Made by a program: the position numbers and the translations under genes. Below the pieces are notes generated by a model, which had not been told where the DNA came from, made no database searches, and saw only the letters and a list, made by a program, of their open reading frames with translations. Below, in pieces: positions 17,456 through 27,900 of a DNA stretch of 64,000 nucleotides (position 1 is the first letter of the stretch; each line of letters begins with the position of its first letter). Source of the stretch: an uncultured Flaviramulus sp. (GTDB lineage Bacteria; Bacteroidota; Bacteroidia; Flavobacteriales; Flavobacteriaceae); the NCBI GenBank assembly GCA_947501105.1, contig CANMUP010000003.1, forward strand, positions 124,001 through 188,000, read 5' to 3'.

Positions 17456-17774
17456 ATCTTGTAATTATATACCTTTAATTAAATAAAGAGGTATGGTGTT
17501 TTTTATTATTGAATAAAGTTACCATGTATAACCTTTAATAATTATGACTAATGTCATGCTTTTGCAAGAGTAGCTATTTTTCAATTATTGTTATATTTAT
17601 CAAACAAAAGCGATAAATAGTTTTAACGAAGACGTTTTCGTAATAATGAGTTTTATGGATTTTCTAATTTTCTTTGAATAATTAGATTTAACCGATTTAA
17701 ATAATTGATTGAAAAACTAAAAAATAATGGGTTTTAAAAACTAAATTTGGTTTTTTATGAATAATAAATAGTAT
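17456..17774. other. Intergenic region between divergent SLC13 permease and bshB1
   Basis: 319 bp, very AT-rich, with no plausible ORF. The only recognisable signal is a -7 element (TAAATTTG, 17742-17749) 25 bp before bshB1; no promoter could be assigned to the SLC13-pckA unit. Confidence 0.5.
17742..17749 (+). promoter_or_regulatory. -7 element of bshB1
   Basis: TAAATTTG is a full match to TAnnTTTG. No clear -33 element is found at 17-23 bp. Confidence 0.45.
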
Positions 17775-18491
17775 ATGAAATTAGATATTCTTGCTTTTGG
17801 TGCACATCCTGATGATGTTGAATTAGGTTGTGGAGCAACTTTAGCAAAAGAAATTGCTAACGGAAAAAAAGTTGGTATTATTGATTTAACTAGAGGTGAA
17901 CTAGGAACACGTGGTACAGAAAAGACTAGAGATGATGAATCTGAAGACGCTGCAAAAATTTTAGGGGTTTCTGTTAGAGAAAACCTTGGGTTTGCTGATG
18001 GTTTTTTTGTTAATGATAAGAAACACCAACTGGAAGTTATTAAGTTGATTCGCAAATACAAACCAGAAATTGTGATTTGTAACGCAGTTGATGATAGGCA
18101 TATTGATCATGGAAAAGGTAGTAAATTAGTAAGTGATGCTTGTTTTTTAAGCGGACTGATAAAAATTGAAACTTCTGTTGGTAGTGAATTACAATATCAA
18201 TGGAGACCAAAACAAGTGTATCATTATATACAATGGAAAAATTTAGAACCTGATTTGGCTGTTGATGTCTCAGATTTTATAGATGTAAAAATGAAAGCTG
18301 TTTTAGCATATAAAACGCAGTTTTATGATAAAACAAGTAAAGAACCAGAAACACCAATATCTAGTAAAAATTTTACTGATAGTATTAAGTATAGAGCAAG
18401 AGATTTAGGACGTTTAGTTGGTGTTGAATATGCTGAAGGCTTTACTGTTGAACGCTATGTAGCGGTTGATAGTTTGTTTGATTTGAAATAA
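17775..18491 (+). CDS. bshB1: Bacillithiol biosynthesis deacetylase BshB1
   Basis: 238 residues. BshB1 removes the acetyl group from GlcNAc-malate, the second step of bacillithiol synthesis. The LmbE/PIG-L zinc motif is AFGAHPDDVELGCG, with the third ligand in DDRHIDHGK. LTRGELGTRGTEKTRDDES and KTQFYDKTSKEPETPIS are typical of the BshB1 subgroup. The other bsh genes are not in the window. It stands alone, upstream of tRNA-His. Confidence 0.95.
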   Translation: MKLDILAFGAHPDDVELGCGATLAKEIANGKKVGIIDLTRGELGTRGTEKTRDDESEDAAKILGVSVRENLGFADGFFVNDKKHQLEVIKLIRKYKPEIVICNAVDDRHIDHGKGSKLVSDACFLSGLIKIETSVGSELQYQWRPKQVYHYIQWKNLEPDLAVDVSDFIDVKMKAVLAYKTQFYDKTSKEPETPISSKNFTDSIKYRARDLGRLVGVEYAEGFTVERYVAVDSLFDLK

Positions 18492-18520
18492 AAATTATTC
18501 TTAAAAAAATAAAGAATTAC

Positions 18521-18551
18521 TTTGCGGTAAATAGTAAATAATTTACATTTG
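18521..18551 (+). promoter_or_regulatory. Promoter of tRNA-His
   Basis: TTTG (18521-18524), a 19-bp spacer and TACATTTG (18544-18551): a near-ideal Bacteroidota promoter 29 bp before the mature tRNA. Confidence 0.75.
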
Positions 18552-18580
18552 CACACGCATTACAAAATGCAAGTTACATG

Positions 18581-18654
18581 GTGGTTGTAGCTCAGTTGGT
18601 TAGAGCATTGGTTTGTGGTACCAAGGGTCGCCGGTTCGAATCCGGTCTTCCACC
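18581..18654 (+). tRNA. tRNA-His (anticodon GTG)
   Basis: Cloverleaf elements are visible: D-stem GCTC/GAGC, anticodon stem TTGGT/ACCAA around TTGTGGT (anticodon GTG), and T-arm GCCGG-TTCGAAT-CCGGT. The base at 18580 is G, the expected -1 guanosine of tRNA-His, facing C73. CCA is not encoded. In the acceptor stem, 5:68 and 6:67 are T-T oppositions (GTGGTTG against CTTCCAC), which is odd. Confidence 0.93.
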
Positions 18655-18661
18655 CAAAAGT

Positions 18662-18694
18662 AAAAGCCTTTCAATAAATTGAAAGGCTTTTTTT
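18662..18694 (+). terminator. Terminator of tRNA-His
   Basis: AAAGCCTTTCAA and TTGAAAGGCTTT form a long perfect stem around a short AT loop, followed by a run of T. Confidence 0.9.
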
Positions 18695-18762
18695 GTTTTA
18701 TATAAGATGATTTTTATAGGCAAGAGTATGTTTATAGAACAATCAAGCTTTTTTTTAGTACA

Positions 18763-19776
18763 TTATAGTTCTGCTTCATCTACCTTAATTCTTTCTTCAC
18801 GATTTGCCAATTCCCAGGCCGTATGGAATATTAAACGAGAGCGCGTTTCTAAAAACTCATAATTTATTTTATCAGGAGTGTCAGATGGTCTGTGGTAATC
18901 TGCGTGAGTACCATTAAAATAAAAGATAACAGGAATATTATTTTTTGCAAAATTGTAATGATCTGATCTGTAATAAAAACGATTTGGATCGTTTTCATCA
19001 TTATAAGTATAATCAAATTCTAAATTTGTATATTTTTTATTAATTTCTTCAGAAACATTGTGTAACTCTTTACTCAATTTGTCTGAACCAATTAAGTATA
19101 AATAATTTTTACTGTCCTCGTGCTTAGGGTCAACACGACCAATCATATCTATATTTAAATTTGCGACTGTATTTTCTAACGGAAAAATAGGGTCAACATC
19201 TGTATAATAGCGCGAGCCAAATAAACCAATTTCCTCACCAGTTACATGTAAAAAAAGAATAGAACGCTTTGGTCCGTTACCATCTTCTTCGGCCATTTTG
19301 AATGCTTCTGCAATTTCTAAAATGGCTATTGTACCAGAACCATCATCATCTGCTCCATTGTTTATTTCTCCATTTGATGAAATTCCAATATGGTCTAAAT
19401 GTGCAGAAACAACAATAATCTCATCTGGCTTTTCTGAGCCTTTTATAAATGCTACAACATTTTCTGATGCTTTGACCTTACCATTAAAAAACGATTCTGG
19501 AACTTCTTGAAAATAATCTCCTTCAGCAATTGGAGAAGGTATTTTATTATCTACATAATGTTTTTTAATAAACTCGATGGCTTTCTTTTGCCCAGGTTCG
19601 CCAGTTCTTCTACCCTCAAATTCATCTGAAGCATAGGTGTAAAGCATTTCTTTTAATTCACTCTCAGTAATTGTTTTTGCGTAGTCAGTAACATCTTTTT
19701 TTGCATTTTTATTCTGAGAAGAACGGCAAGACGTTATCAAAATAATTGCACAAAAAAGAAGGCTTAATTTTTTCAT
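18763..19776 (-). CDS. M28-family zinc aminopeptidase lipoprotein (copy 1)
   Basis: 337 residues. The signal ends in a lipobox (LITSC), so the protein is probably anchored in the envelope. M28 metal ligands are visible in order: His in VVSAHLDHIG, Asp in NGADDDGSGTIA, catalytic Glu pair in VTGEEIGLFG, Asp in LNIDMIGR, and His in THADYHRPSDT. These co-catalytic two-zinc exopeptidases trim N-terminal residues from peptides. It lies 68 bp downstream of a close paralogue on the same strand. Confidence 0.93.
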   Translation of the reverse strand: MKKLSLLFCAIILITSCRSSQNKNAKKDVTDYAKTITESELKEMLYTYASDEFEGRRTGEPGQKKAIEFIKKHYVDNKIPSPIAEGDYFQEVPESFFNGKVKASENVVAFIKGSEKPDEIIVVSAHLDHIGISSNGEINNGADDDGSGTIAILEIAEAFKMAEEDGNGPKRSILFLHVTGEEIGLFGSRYYTDVDPIFPLENTVANLNIDMIGRVDPKHEDSKNYLYLIGSDKLSKELHNVSEEINKKYTNLEFDYTYNDENDPNRFYYRSDHYNFAKNNIPVIFYFNGTHADYHRPSDTPDKINYEFLETRSRLIFHTAWELANREERIKVDEAEL

Positions 19777-19844
19777 TGTATTAGTATGTTAGTTTTATGT
19801 GACTATATTACAAAAAAGCTGATAAATATAATTGGGATTTATAC

Positions 19845-20897
19845 TTATTTTAAGAACTCATTTTCATCATCTTTAGTAATACGATGTTCTTGGTTGGCTA
19901 ATTGCCAAGCTGTTGCGAAAATGAGTTTAGCACGTGTTTCTAATAATTGGTAATCTATTTTATCAGGTGTATCGCTAACTTGGTGATAATCATCATGTTC
20001 GCCATTAAAGTAAAAAATAACTGGAATATTATGCTTTGCGAAGTTATAATGATCAGACCTTGTGTAATAATGATTTTTTTCACCTTCAACATTATATCTA
20101 TAATCTATATTAATGTTAAAGTAAGAATTGTTAATTTTTTCTGAGGTGTAGTGTAATTCTTTACTAATTCTATCCGAGCCGATTAAATAAATATAATTTT
20201 TGTTATTTATATGTGCATCATCAACTCTACCAATCATATCAATATTTAGATCGGTTACTGTATTTTCTAAAGGGAATGCAGGGTATTTTGTATAATACTC
20301 TGACCCTTGTTTGCCAATTTCTTCGGCAGTTAAATGAAGAAATAATAGACTCCTTTTTGGGGCGTATCCATCTTTTTTTGCCAAATTAAAAGCTTGAGCA
20401 ATTTCCATGATTGCTACTGTTCCTGATCCATCATCATCTGCACCATTATTTATTTCACCATTTTCTGAGATTCCTAAATGGTCAAGGTGAGCTGAAATAA
20501 TGATAACTTCTTCTGGTTTTTCTGAACCTTTAATATACGCTAAAACATTTTCTGATGACTTAATACCTTTTGAAAAAAAACTTTCAGGAATGGTTTGATA
20601 ATAGTTAGGACCACCATAAGGCGATTCTATTTGTTCGTTTTGGTAATAATTTTTTAAAAACTCTGATGCTTTTTTTTGACCAGCTTCACCAACTTTTCTG
20701 CCTAAAAATTCATCTGACGAAAATTTATATAAATGCGTACTTAATTCTTTTGCAGATATAGTATTAGCATAATTTAAAATAAGAGTACTGTCTACAAGCT
20801 TAATACTAGCCTTAAGGTTTTTAATTTTGGTAGTATATTTTGTTGTTGCGCAAGTACCAACAAGCGTAAACGCAAATAATATATAAAAAGCTTTCAT
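19845..20897 (-). CDS. M28-family zinc aminopeptidase lipoprotein (copy 2)
   Basis: 350 residues, colinear with its neighbour and sharing long blocks (EFLGRKVGEAGQKKASEFL, ISAHLDHLGISENGEINNGA, LNIDMIGRVD, RSDHYNFAK). The lipobox is LVGTC. All five zinc-site residues and the catalytic Glu (TAEEIGKQG) are kept, so both copies should be active. Compared with copy 1 it has about 13 extra residues, mostly near the N-terminus. The pair is a tandem duplication that has diverged well beyond recent copying. Confidence 0.92.
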   Translation of the reverse strand: MKAFYILFAFTLVGTCATTKYTTKIKNLKASIKLVDSTLILNYANTISAKELSTHLYKFSSDEFLGRKVGEAGQKKASEFLKNYYQNEQIESPYGGPNYYQTIPESFFSKGIKSSENVLAYIKGSEKPEEVIIISAHLDHLGISENGEINNGADDDGSGTVAIMEIAQAFNLAKKDGYAPKRSLLFLHLTAEEIGKQGSEYYTKYPAFPLENTVTDLNIDMIGRVDDAHINNKNYIYLIGSDRISKELHYTSEKINNSYFNINIDYRYNVEGEKNHYYTRSDHYNFAKHNIPVIFYFNGEHDDYHQVSDTPDKIDYQLLETRAKLIFATAWQLANQEHRITKDDENEFLK

Positions 20898-21028
20898 GTG
20901 TTAATAGCTGTTTTGAGAGTCACATGTAACTTACAATTAATCATTCTCTTGAGGCGAGAAAACTTTTAGTATGTTCGTTTCATTTTTTTTATTAGCTGCA
21001 AATATATAATAAATGAAGAAAAAGCTTA

Positions 21029-21385
21029 CTATTCAATACTAATATCTTCAATTTCAATTTCATCCATATCTAACTCGTTTAATTCTTCAATAGCTTCTTC
21101 TTCAGATTTAGCTTCTTTTTTCTCTAAATCTTCCGTATTTGCTACTTCTACAGTATTGAATATTGATTTGTAAGTGGTAATTCCTAAAGCTATAATAGTC
21201 AAAAAAAACGTGAATTGGATAATCTTTTTTATTTCACCAGTCCTTTTAGAAAGATAAAAAGCCACTAAACCGCAAATAAGCGCTATAATAGCCGGTATTA
21301 TTGCAAGATTTGAAGCAGGTAAAACAGATAATATAATTGCTAAAACGGAAGCTAATATTGCTAAAATTGTAAATACTTTTTTCAT
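21029..21385 (-). CDS. Small membrane protein with acidic tail
   Basis: 118 residues. Three hydrophobic helices fill residues 1-80 (FTILAILASVLAIILSVL, LAIIPAIIALICGLVAFYL, FTFFLTIIALGITTY). A tail of about 35 residues rich in Glu and Asp (KKEAKSEEEAIEELNELDMDE) follows. I do not recognise the family. It follows the DUF3108 gene by 13 bp, so the two form a unit. Confidence 0.75.
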   Translation of the reverse strand: MKKVFTILAILASVLAIILSVLPASNLAIIPAIIALICGLVAFYLSKRTGEIKKIIQFTFFLTIIALGITTYKSIFNTVEVANTEDLEKKEAKSEEEAIEELNELDMDEIEIEDISIE

Positions 21386-21398
21386 CTTAAATATGTGT

Positions 21399-22166
21399 TT
21401 AATGTTTTAGTCCTGTTGCAGATTTTATTTTTAATTCGCCATTACCGACAGGGATTTTAAATTTACCATAAACTGGGATTTTATTTTCATCTGCAGTTAA
21501 CCATAAAAAATTGCTATTCTTTCCTTTTAGAACATTTGTTTGACTTGAACCAATTGCTAGCTTGTAGCATGTTTTTTTTCCAATTGATGTGTTTATAGTT
21601 TCTTTTCCTAAATATGTTATTTGCCCTTTAACTTCTTTTCTATCAAAAATAATAGTAAACGATTTGCTAGTACCAACAGACATATTCTTGTAATCAAATA
21701 ACCTTACTTTGTATAGTGTAGAAACAATATCTTTTGTTCCAGATTTTATAGCAATGCTCTTGTTTTCTTCGTAATTGTTTTTCTTTTTTAATTGAGATTT
21801 AACTGTTTTAGTTTTATGGCTAAATGTATATTTCATGTACTTATAATAACTCCCTTCATTAATATCGCGTTTGTATAAATATGGTGTTAATGTTTTTGGG
21901 TTTACATAGCTTTCGTATAAATCTCTAATCTTAAAAAAATTATCCCATTTACTATATGTTACGGCTTTACACTTTAATCTTAATAAAGTAGCTTTAGAAG
22001 TTTTTACATTACTAGTTTCCATAGTTACTTCTGCTAAATCGGTTAAAATTCCAGACATATTATAAGCCGCCGTATAAGTGAGTTTTTCTCCCGCTGCAAT
22101 GGCATTATTTTGAGCAATAATACTTGATGATAGAAGAAAAAGGGCAACAAAAAATTTGTAAAACAT
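21399..22166 (-). CDS. DUF3108-domain secreted protein
   Basis: 255 residues with a signal peptide (FFVALFLLSSSIIAQ). GEKLTYTAAYNMSGI at the start of the mature part, the KWDNFFKIRDLYESYV block and the closing NFLWLTADENKIPVYGKFKIPVGNGEL follow the DUF3108 pattern. It is probably a periplasmic beta-rich protein; the molecular role is unknown. It is the first gene of a two-gene unit. Confidence 0.88.
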   Translation of the reverse strand: MFYKFFVALFLLSSSIIAQNNAIAAGEKLTYTAAYNMSGILTDLAEVTMETSNVKTSKATLLRLKCKAVTYSKWDNFFKIRDLYESYVNPKTLTPYLYKRDINEGSYYKYMKYTFSHKTKTVKSQLKKKNNYEENKSIAIKSGTKDIVSTLYKVRLFDYKNMSVGTSKSFTIIFDRKEVKGQITYLGKETINTSIGKKTCYKLAIGSSQTNVLKGKNSNFLWLTADENKIPVYGKFKIPVGNGELKIKSATGLKH

Positions 22167-22350
22167 ATTGAGTTATTTAATGTTTATTATAATTTAGTAA
22201 ACATTTATTATGCCGAAAAATACAATGCTTTATAATATTTTACTAATTTTTTTATTTGTTTAGGATTTAATATATACTACAACTGATATTTGTCATAGTT
22301 TTATTTTGATACTCATAATATATTTACGTAGTAATTCATTTTATGATGCT

Positions 22351-23193
22351 ATGAAAACTATACTACTTCCTACAGACTTTTCTATAAATTCCATAAACGC
22401 TATTGATTATGCTATAGAATTGTTTAAGGATGTTGAATGTCGCTTTTACTTACTTAATGTACAAAAAGCTTCGGCTTTTATATCAGACGATATGATGGTA
22501 GTGTCATCATCTGCGACCATTTATAATACTATAGTAGATGCTGCCAAAAAATCAATTTCGAATATTATTTCTAAGGTTGAGAAAAAATATAAGAATAAAA
22601 AACACCATTTTGCATCAGTTGTAGATTACGATAATTTTATTGATTCTATAAATCAAGTTTCAAGAAAATATGACGTAGATTTAATAGTTATGGGCACAAG
22701 AGGTGCTTCTGGTTTAAGTAAAGTGATTTTTGGTAGTAATACCGTAAGAGTTATACAACGCTGCAATATGCCAGTGCTAGCAATACCAGACGGGTGTAAG
22801 TTTGATAACATCAGTAAAATTGTTTTTGCAACTTCAAATTCTAAGCAATTTAATACAAATGAGTTTAAGCCATTGAAAGAAATAATGGGCATGGGAAGTT
22901 CAAAACTTGATGTTTTACACCTTGCTGATCAACATCATTTGGCTTATAATGCTTATGATAATATGGATTTTTTTAATACTTATTTTAATGACGCTAAGCA
23001 TGAGTTTATTGATACGATAAGTAATGATATGTTTAATGTTGTAAATAAATATATTGAGAGCAATAATATTAAAATACTTACTATGATGAATAAGCAGCAT
23101 TCTTTTTTAGAGCGCTTATTTGTGAGGCATAATGTAGAAACGTTTGCATTTAATATAGATATTCCATTTTTAGTTATGCAAAATTCACGGTAA
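22351..23193 (+). CDS. Universal stress protein with two USP domains
   Basis: About 280 residues. Domain 1 (about 1-140) begins MKTILLPTDFSINSINAIDYA and ends with the ATP-binding motif MGTRGASGLSKVIFGSNTVRVI, close to the Gx2Gx9G(S/T) consensus. Domain 2 (about 150-280) lacks that motif and looks degenerate (MMNKQHSFLERLFVRHN). Tandem UspA proteins of this type are usual in Bacteroidota. The track start (22306) adds 15 residues not expected in the family. It is convergent with the cyclase gene, 13 bp apart. Confidence 0.9.
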   Translation: MKTILLPTDFSINSINAIDYAIELFKDVECRFYLLNVQKASAFISDDMMVVSSSATIYNTIVDAAKKSISNIISKVEKKYKNKKHHFASVVDYDNFIDSINQVSRKYDVDLIVMGTRGASGLSKVIFGSNTVRVIQRCNMPVLAIPDGCKFDNISKIVFATSNSKQFNTNEFKPLKEIMGMGSSKLDVLHLADQHHLAYNAYDNMDFFNTYFNDAKHEFIDTISNDMFNVVNKYIESNNIKILTMMNKQHSFLERLFVRHNVETFAFNIDIPFLVMQNSR

Positions 23194-23206
23194 CTATTAG
23201 TCTATA

Positions 23207-24646
23207 TTATTTTGATGGAAGAACAATGGTTGTGCCAGATTCATTATTTTGAAGCCTATTAAAGTGATAATTTATTAGAGAATCTTCTGGGTATTTACGA
23301 ATGAGATTTTTGAAAGTCTCTAAAGCATTTGATTCTTTGTTAGTAATTAAATCAAAAGCTTTTAAGTAATCTTGAGTTGCTTCGCTATTTAATTGCTCTA
23401 TGGTTAAAGGCTCATAAGTAGCAACAGATTTAGTTTTTCCTTTTAGTATTAAAGAACCTATTGGTCTTCCAATAAAGTTTGAACATTTTGTAACTGTATA
23501 TTCGCTTACGCAAACCCTAGTTCCTAATTGTTTGTTGACGCTTTCTAATCTTGCAGCAGTATTTACAGCGTCACCTAAAGCACGATAATCTAGCTGGTTT
23601 TTGCTACCCATATTACCAATAATAACAGAACCTGTATTTACACCAATACGTGTTCTACCAATGTTTAGCCCAAGTTTTTCCTTTTTGTTTGCAAAATTTT
23701 CGGCGTATTTGTCCATTTCTAAAGCACATGCCACTGCACGTTCAGCATGATCGTTTTGAACAACAGGAGCTGAAAACATAACCGCTATGGCATCTCCTAC
23801 AATTTTTGAAACTGTTCCTTCATGTTTAAACACAATTTCTGTCATGCCTTCAAAATATTCATTTAAATATGAAACTAATGTAGCTGGATCAGATTGTTCA
23901 ATAGCTGTAGTAAAACCCACTAAATCTGTAAAAACAAACGAACACTCTCTGCGTTCTCCACCTAACTTTAAATCATTAGGGTTTTTAATTAAGTAGTCAA
24001 CAATATTTGGTGATATATAAGCAGAGAAAGCATCTTTTATCCATTTGTGTTTGCTTTCTAGAATAGTTAGTGCTAGGTTTTTTTCGCCAACGAAATAACG
24101 AACTATAAAAAAAGAGGTTAAAGACATTCCCGTTATATTCATCGCGAAAAAAACTAAAATAACATTTTCAGAAAGATTATTTGTAGATGAATATTTGCCT
24201 TCAATAAAAATTGAAACTATTAGCAATCCAATAAAAATAAGAAACCATTGTAGAGCCTCCTTTTTGCCTTTTAAAACTAATGCCCCCAACGGAGAGGTAA
24301 GAGACCACATAATAACAGCACTTGAGCTTGCAAAACCGCCTAGTGATACCATTAATAGAAAAGGTAAGATTAGACTAAAAGAAAGCTGACTGATAAGAAA
24401 AAAACTAAAACTTTTTATTTTGCTGAATATGGCTAAACTTATTAATGAAATAATTGAATAAGAAAAAGGAATAATGCCCGAAATGGTTTCACCAAAATAG
24501 AAATATAATAGCCCCCAAAAGAAGGCCATAATAGCCATACTACCAGAAAAAACTACTAACAATGATTTTTGAAGTTTTATTTCTTCATTATCATTTGAAT
24601 CTCTACCTATAACTAAAATTCTTTCATAGAAAGATGCTCTACCCAA
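23207..24646 (-). CDS. Membrane-bound class III adenylate/guanylate cyclase
   Basis: 479 residues. About six membrane helices occupy residues 28-190 (LLVVFSGSMAIMAFFWGLLYF and others), then a class III cyclase domain (about 225-420). Visible catalytic features are the metal-binding Asp in FTDLVGFT, the second in KIVGDAIAVMF, and the transition-state Asn and Arg in GDAVNTAARLES. A short C-terminal helical segment follows. It should make cAMP or cGMP; the choice cannot be settled by eye. Possible receptors in this window are the CNB-sigma-54 activator and the Crp/Fnr protein. Confidence 0.92.
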   Translation of the reverse strand: MGRASFYERILVIGRDSNDNEEIKLQKSLLVVFSGSMAIMAFFWGLLYFYFGETISGIIPFSYSIISLISLAIFSKIKSFSFFLISQLSFSLILPFLLMVSLGGFASSSAVIMWSLTSPLGALVLKGKKEALQWFLIFIGLLIVSIFIEGKYSSTNNLSENVILVFFAMNITGMSLTSFFIVRYFVGEKNLALTILESKHKWIKDAFSAYISPNIVDYLIKNPNDLKLGGERRECSFVFTDLVGFTTAIEQSDPATLVSYLNEYFEGMTEIVFKHEGTVSKIVGDAIAVMFSAPVVQNDHAERAVACALEMDKYAENFANKKEKLGLNIGRTRIGVNTGSVIIGNMGSKNQLDYRALGDAVNTAARLESVNKQLGTRVCVSEYTVTKCSNFIGRPIGSLILKGKTKSVATYEPLTIEQLNSEATQDYLKAFDLITNKESNALETFKNLIRKYPEDSLINYHFNRLQNNESGTTIVLPSK

Positions 24647-24950
24647 AATATGATATTTAGTATACCAATATAGATAAATTAACGCAAAGCAAGTTATTAC
24701 GCTCTAGTTTTCAAAATAGTATTGTATGATATTGAAGGAATACAAATGTCTGTACATTTAAAATAGCCTTGTGCTTTAATTCTTTTTATTCTTGAAGAAG
24801 ACAATGTTTTTTTATTTTTCTAGCTTTATAATTATAGTCTATTTAGTGGATTGAAATTCTACGTTGTAAACAAGATGATGCAAAGTACAACGGTGTATAC
24901 TGATATACTAAAAGCTATAATGTTAACTTGTTTTGTTTTTTGTGCTGTTT
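24647..24950. other. Intergenic region upstream of the cyclase and downstream of nifJ
   Basis: 304 bp between the cyclase start and the nifJ stop. No ORF, hairpin or TAnnTTTG element was found on either strand. Confidence 0.4.
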
Positions 24951-27900
24951 TCATAGCTCTTGTTTTAATGTGTTTAAATTTTTTCTACTTTGAGGTAATT
25001 TGGTTCTATTAACTTTAACAGAAGAAGCAAGCGACATATACGTATTATATCTATTATCAACTTGTTTTTGAATTTGTTGCATTAAATGTTTAAACTCTTC
25101 TTTACTTTTTTCAAATAATTTAGAAAAGCGTTTTTCCATTTTTAAATAATCTTCAATTTTTATTGAAGGAATTTCAGAATCTAGTTGAAAACTATTAACC
25201 TCTTTTTCTATTAGTCTTGGGTCATTTCTGTATAATAACCATTGCCCAGAATCAATAGCAGCCCTGTGGTATTTGCTAGGATATTTCATGTCTATACCAT
25301 GCGAATCACTATGTGAATATGCCATTATTATTGATGGTCCATCAAAGCTTTCGGCTTCATTAAATGCTTTTAGTGTTTGTTCTTGATTGGCACCAATAGC
25401 TACCGACGCAACATAAACATCATTGTAATTCATAGCTAAAAAACCTAAATCCTTTTTTTGCTTTTGTTTTCCATTAAAAGCAAACTTTGCTTGGGCCCCA
25501 AAAGGTGTAGCTTTTGATGCTTGTCCGCCAGTATTATCATAAACTTCGTTATCTAATACTAAAATATTTACATTTTTGCCAGACGCTAAAACATGATCTA
25601 ATCCTCCAAAACCAATGTCGTAAGCCCAACCATCGCCACCTACAATCCAAACACTTTTTTTGATTAGATTATCACTTATATCAATAAGTAATTTGGCATC
25701 TGGAGTATTAATATTTTTTAAAGAGGCTTTTAGTTTTTCAACTCTTTCTCGTTGGTTATTAATTTCAATTTCAGTGTCTTGATTAGAATTTAGTATATCT
25801 ACGGCTAAATCGAAATCTAATCGAGGCATTAAACTTTTAATTAAAGTTTTAGCTTGTTGCTCTTTATTATCGATAGATAAACGATACCCTAACCCAAATT
25901 CGGCATTGTCTTCAAATAAAGAATTAGACCATGCTGGACCTTGTCCTTTATCATTTTTACTCCAAGGCGTTGTTGGCAAAGCTCCTCCGAATATTGAACT
26001 GGCGCCCGTTGCATTTGCAACTAAAAGTCTATCCCCAAACAATTGCGACATCAGTTTTAAATAAGGAGCCTCACCACAACCTTCAACACCACTTGAATAT
26101 TTAAATAAAGGCTCTTGTAATTGTTGTTGACTCAATTTTGAAGAGTCAATTTTATTTCTATTTAATTCAGGAATATTCTTAAAGTAATTCCAATTATGCT
26201 TTTCAGTTTTTATTATTTCTTCTTTGTTAACCATTGTCAATGCTTTTACAGGGCAGGCATCAATGCAATTATTACAGCTGTTGCATTGTTCTGGGTTTAT
26301 TTGAATAGTGTAATTAAGTAAATCCACTTCCCAATCACTTTCTATAGATTTAACTATTTTTAATTCTGATGGAGCTTCATCTAAATAACTATCACTAAAA
26401 ACTTTAATTCGTATAGCAGCTTGTGGGCAAGCCATACTACAGGCTCCACATTGGGTGCAAGAATCTGTGTCCCATTCTGGTAATCCATTTCCAAGTTGAA
26501 TAGGATTATATTTTGAAGTTCCTGTCTGATAAGTTCCATCAGCAGGTAATAAACTCACTGGAATATCATTTACCTTATTGTTTAATAAACTTCCTAATAG
26601 CGTTTTTGAAAATTCGGTGTCTTCATGTATTTCAATAACTTCTTCATTGTATTTAAAGAAGGTGTCAACTTTATAAATATATTCATTTAATTCATTGAAA
26701 TTTTTGTCTTCGTTTAAAGCTAAAAAGCAAGCGTGCAATTCAGAAATTGATTTATGCTTTAGTATATTATTTTCAATTAATTCATTAATATTTACTATTA
26801 ATAAATTAATATTCTTTTCTGTGATTTGATATTGATTGTTAGCCGATAATGATTGCCAAAATGCTTTAGACGTTAATGAAGTATTTACCAAAAGCGTGCC
26901 TTCTGGTTTTAAATTATTTAGCGTGTTGTCGTTTATAGCGAAGTGAGCATTTTGGCAACCAATAAAATCTGCTTTATCAATTAAATATGGAGCTTTTATT
27001 GGGATATTACTTATGCGTAAATGTGCCGTATTTAATGCATTGGATTTTTTATAATCACATAGTATATATCCTTGAACAAAGTTGTTGTCATTTCCGATGT
27101 GTTTTAAAGTATTAGTAAAACTATTACTTGTTTTTGTGTTTTTCTCTTGATAGAAAATAACTTCTTGAGATGTGCTTTCTTTGATTGAAATGTTTTCTGA
27201 ATAGTCTAAACTTAAATGTGTTACATCATCATTAATACCAATTGAGAAGTTGTTTTTAGGCTGGATTTCTTTTAAATTTTTAAGAATGGCATGAACCATA
27301 TTTGGTGTAAATTCTTTTGAAGATAAACCATAGCGCCCTCCAATTATTTTTGGTAATGATTTAATTTTACTATTTTGAAAAGCTTCTGTAATTGATTGTA
27401 ATACATCTAAATATAAAGGTTCTCCTGAAGCTCCAGGTTCTTTAGTTTTATCTAAAACGGCTATAGATTTTACCGATTTTGGTAAACTAGAAATAAGGTG
27501 TTTTGTACTAAACGGTCTAAATAATCTAACTTTTATTAAGCCGTACTTTTCTCCATTATTGTTTAAATGAATGATGGTTTTTTCAATAGTCTCTGTTGAA
27601 GATGCCATTGAAATAATTATATGTTCAGCTTCGTCATGCCCAACATAATCAAACAATTTGTACTGTCTTCCTGTAAATTCAGCAAATTGATTCATTTTTT
27701 TCTGAACAATCTCTGGGCAAGCATTATAAAAGGGGTTGATAGCTTCACGGCTTTGAAAAAACACATCTGCACCCTGTGATGTTCCTCTTATAACAGGACT
27801 ATTTGGGTTTAGTGCATTGTTAATATGATTTTCAACATGATTATAGTCTATCATTTCTTTTATAGTATCATCAGAGAGAGATTCAATTTTATTGATTTCG

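Noticed and set aside
18763-20897. M28 pair as an assembly duplication
   Set aside because: The two copies differ throughout at the protein level, so this is an old tandem duplication.
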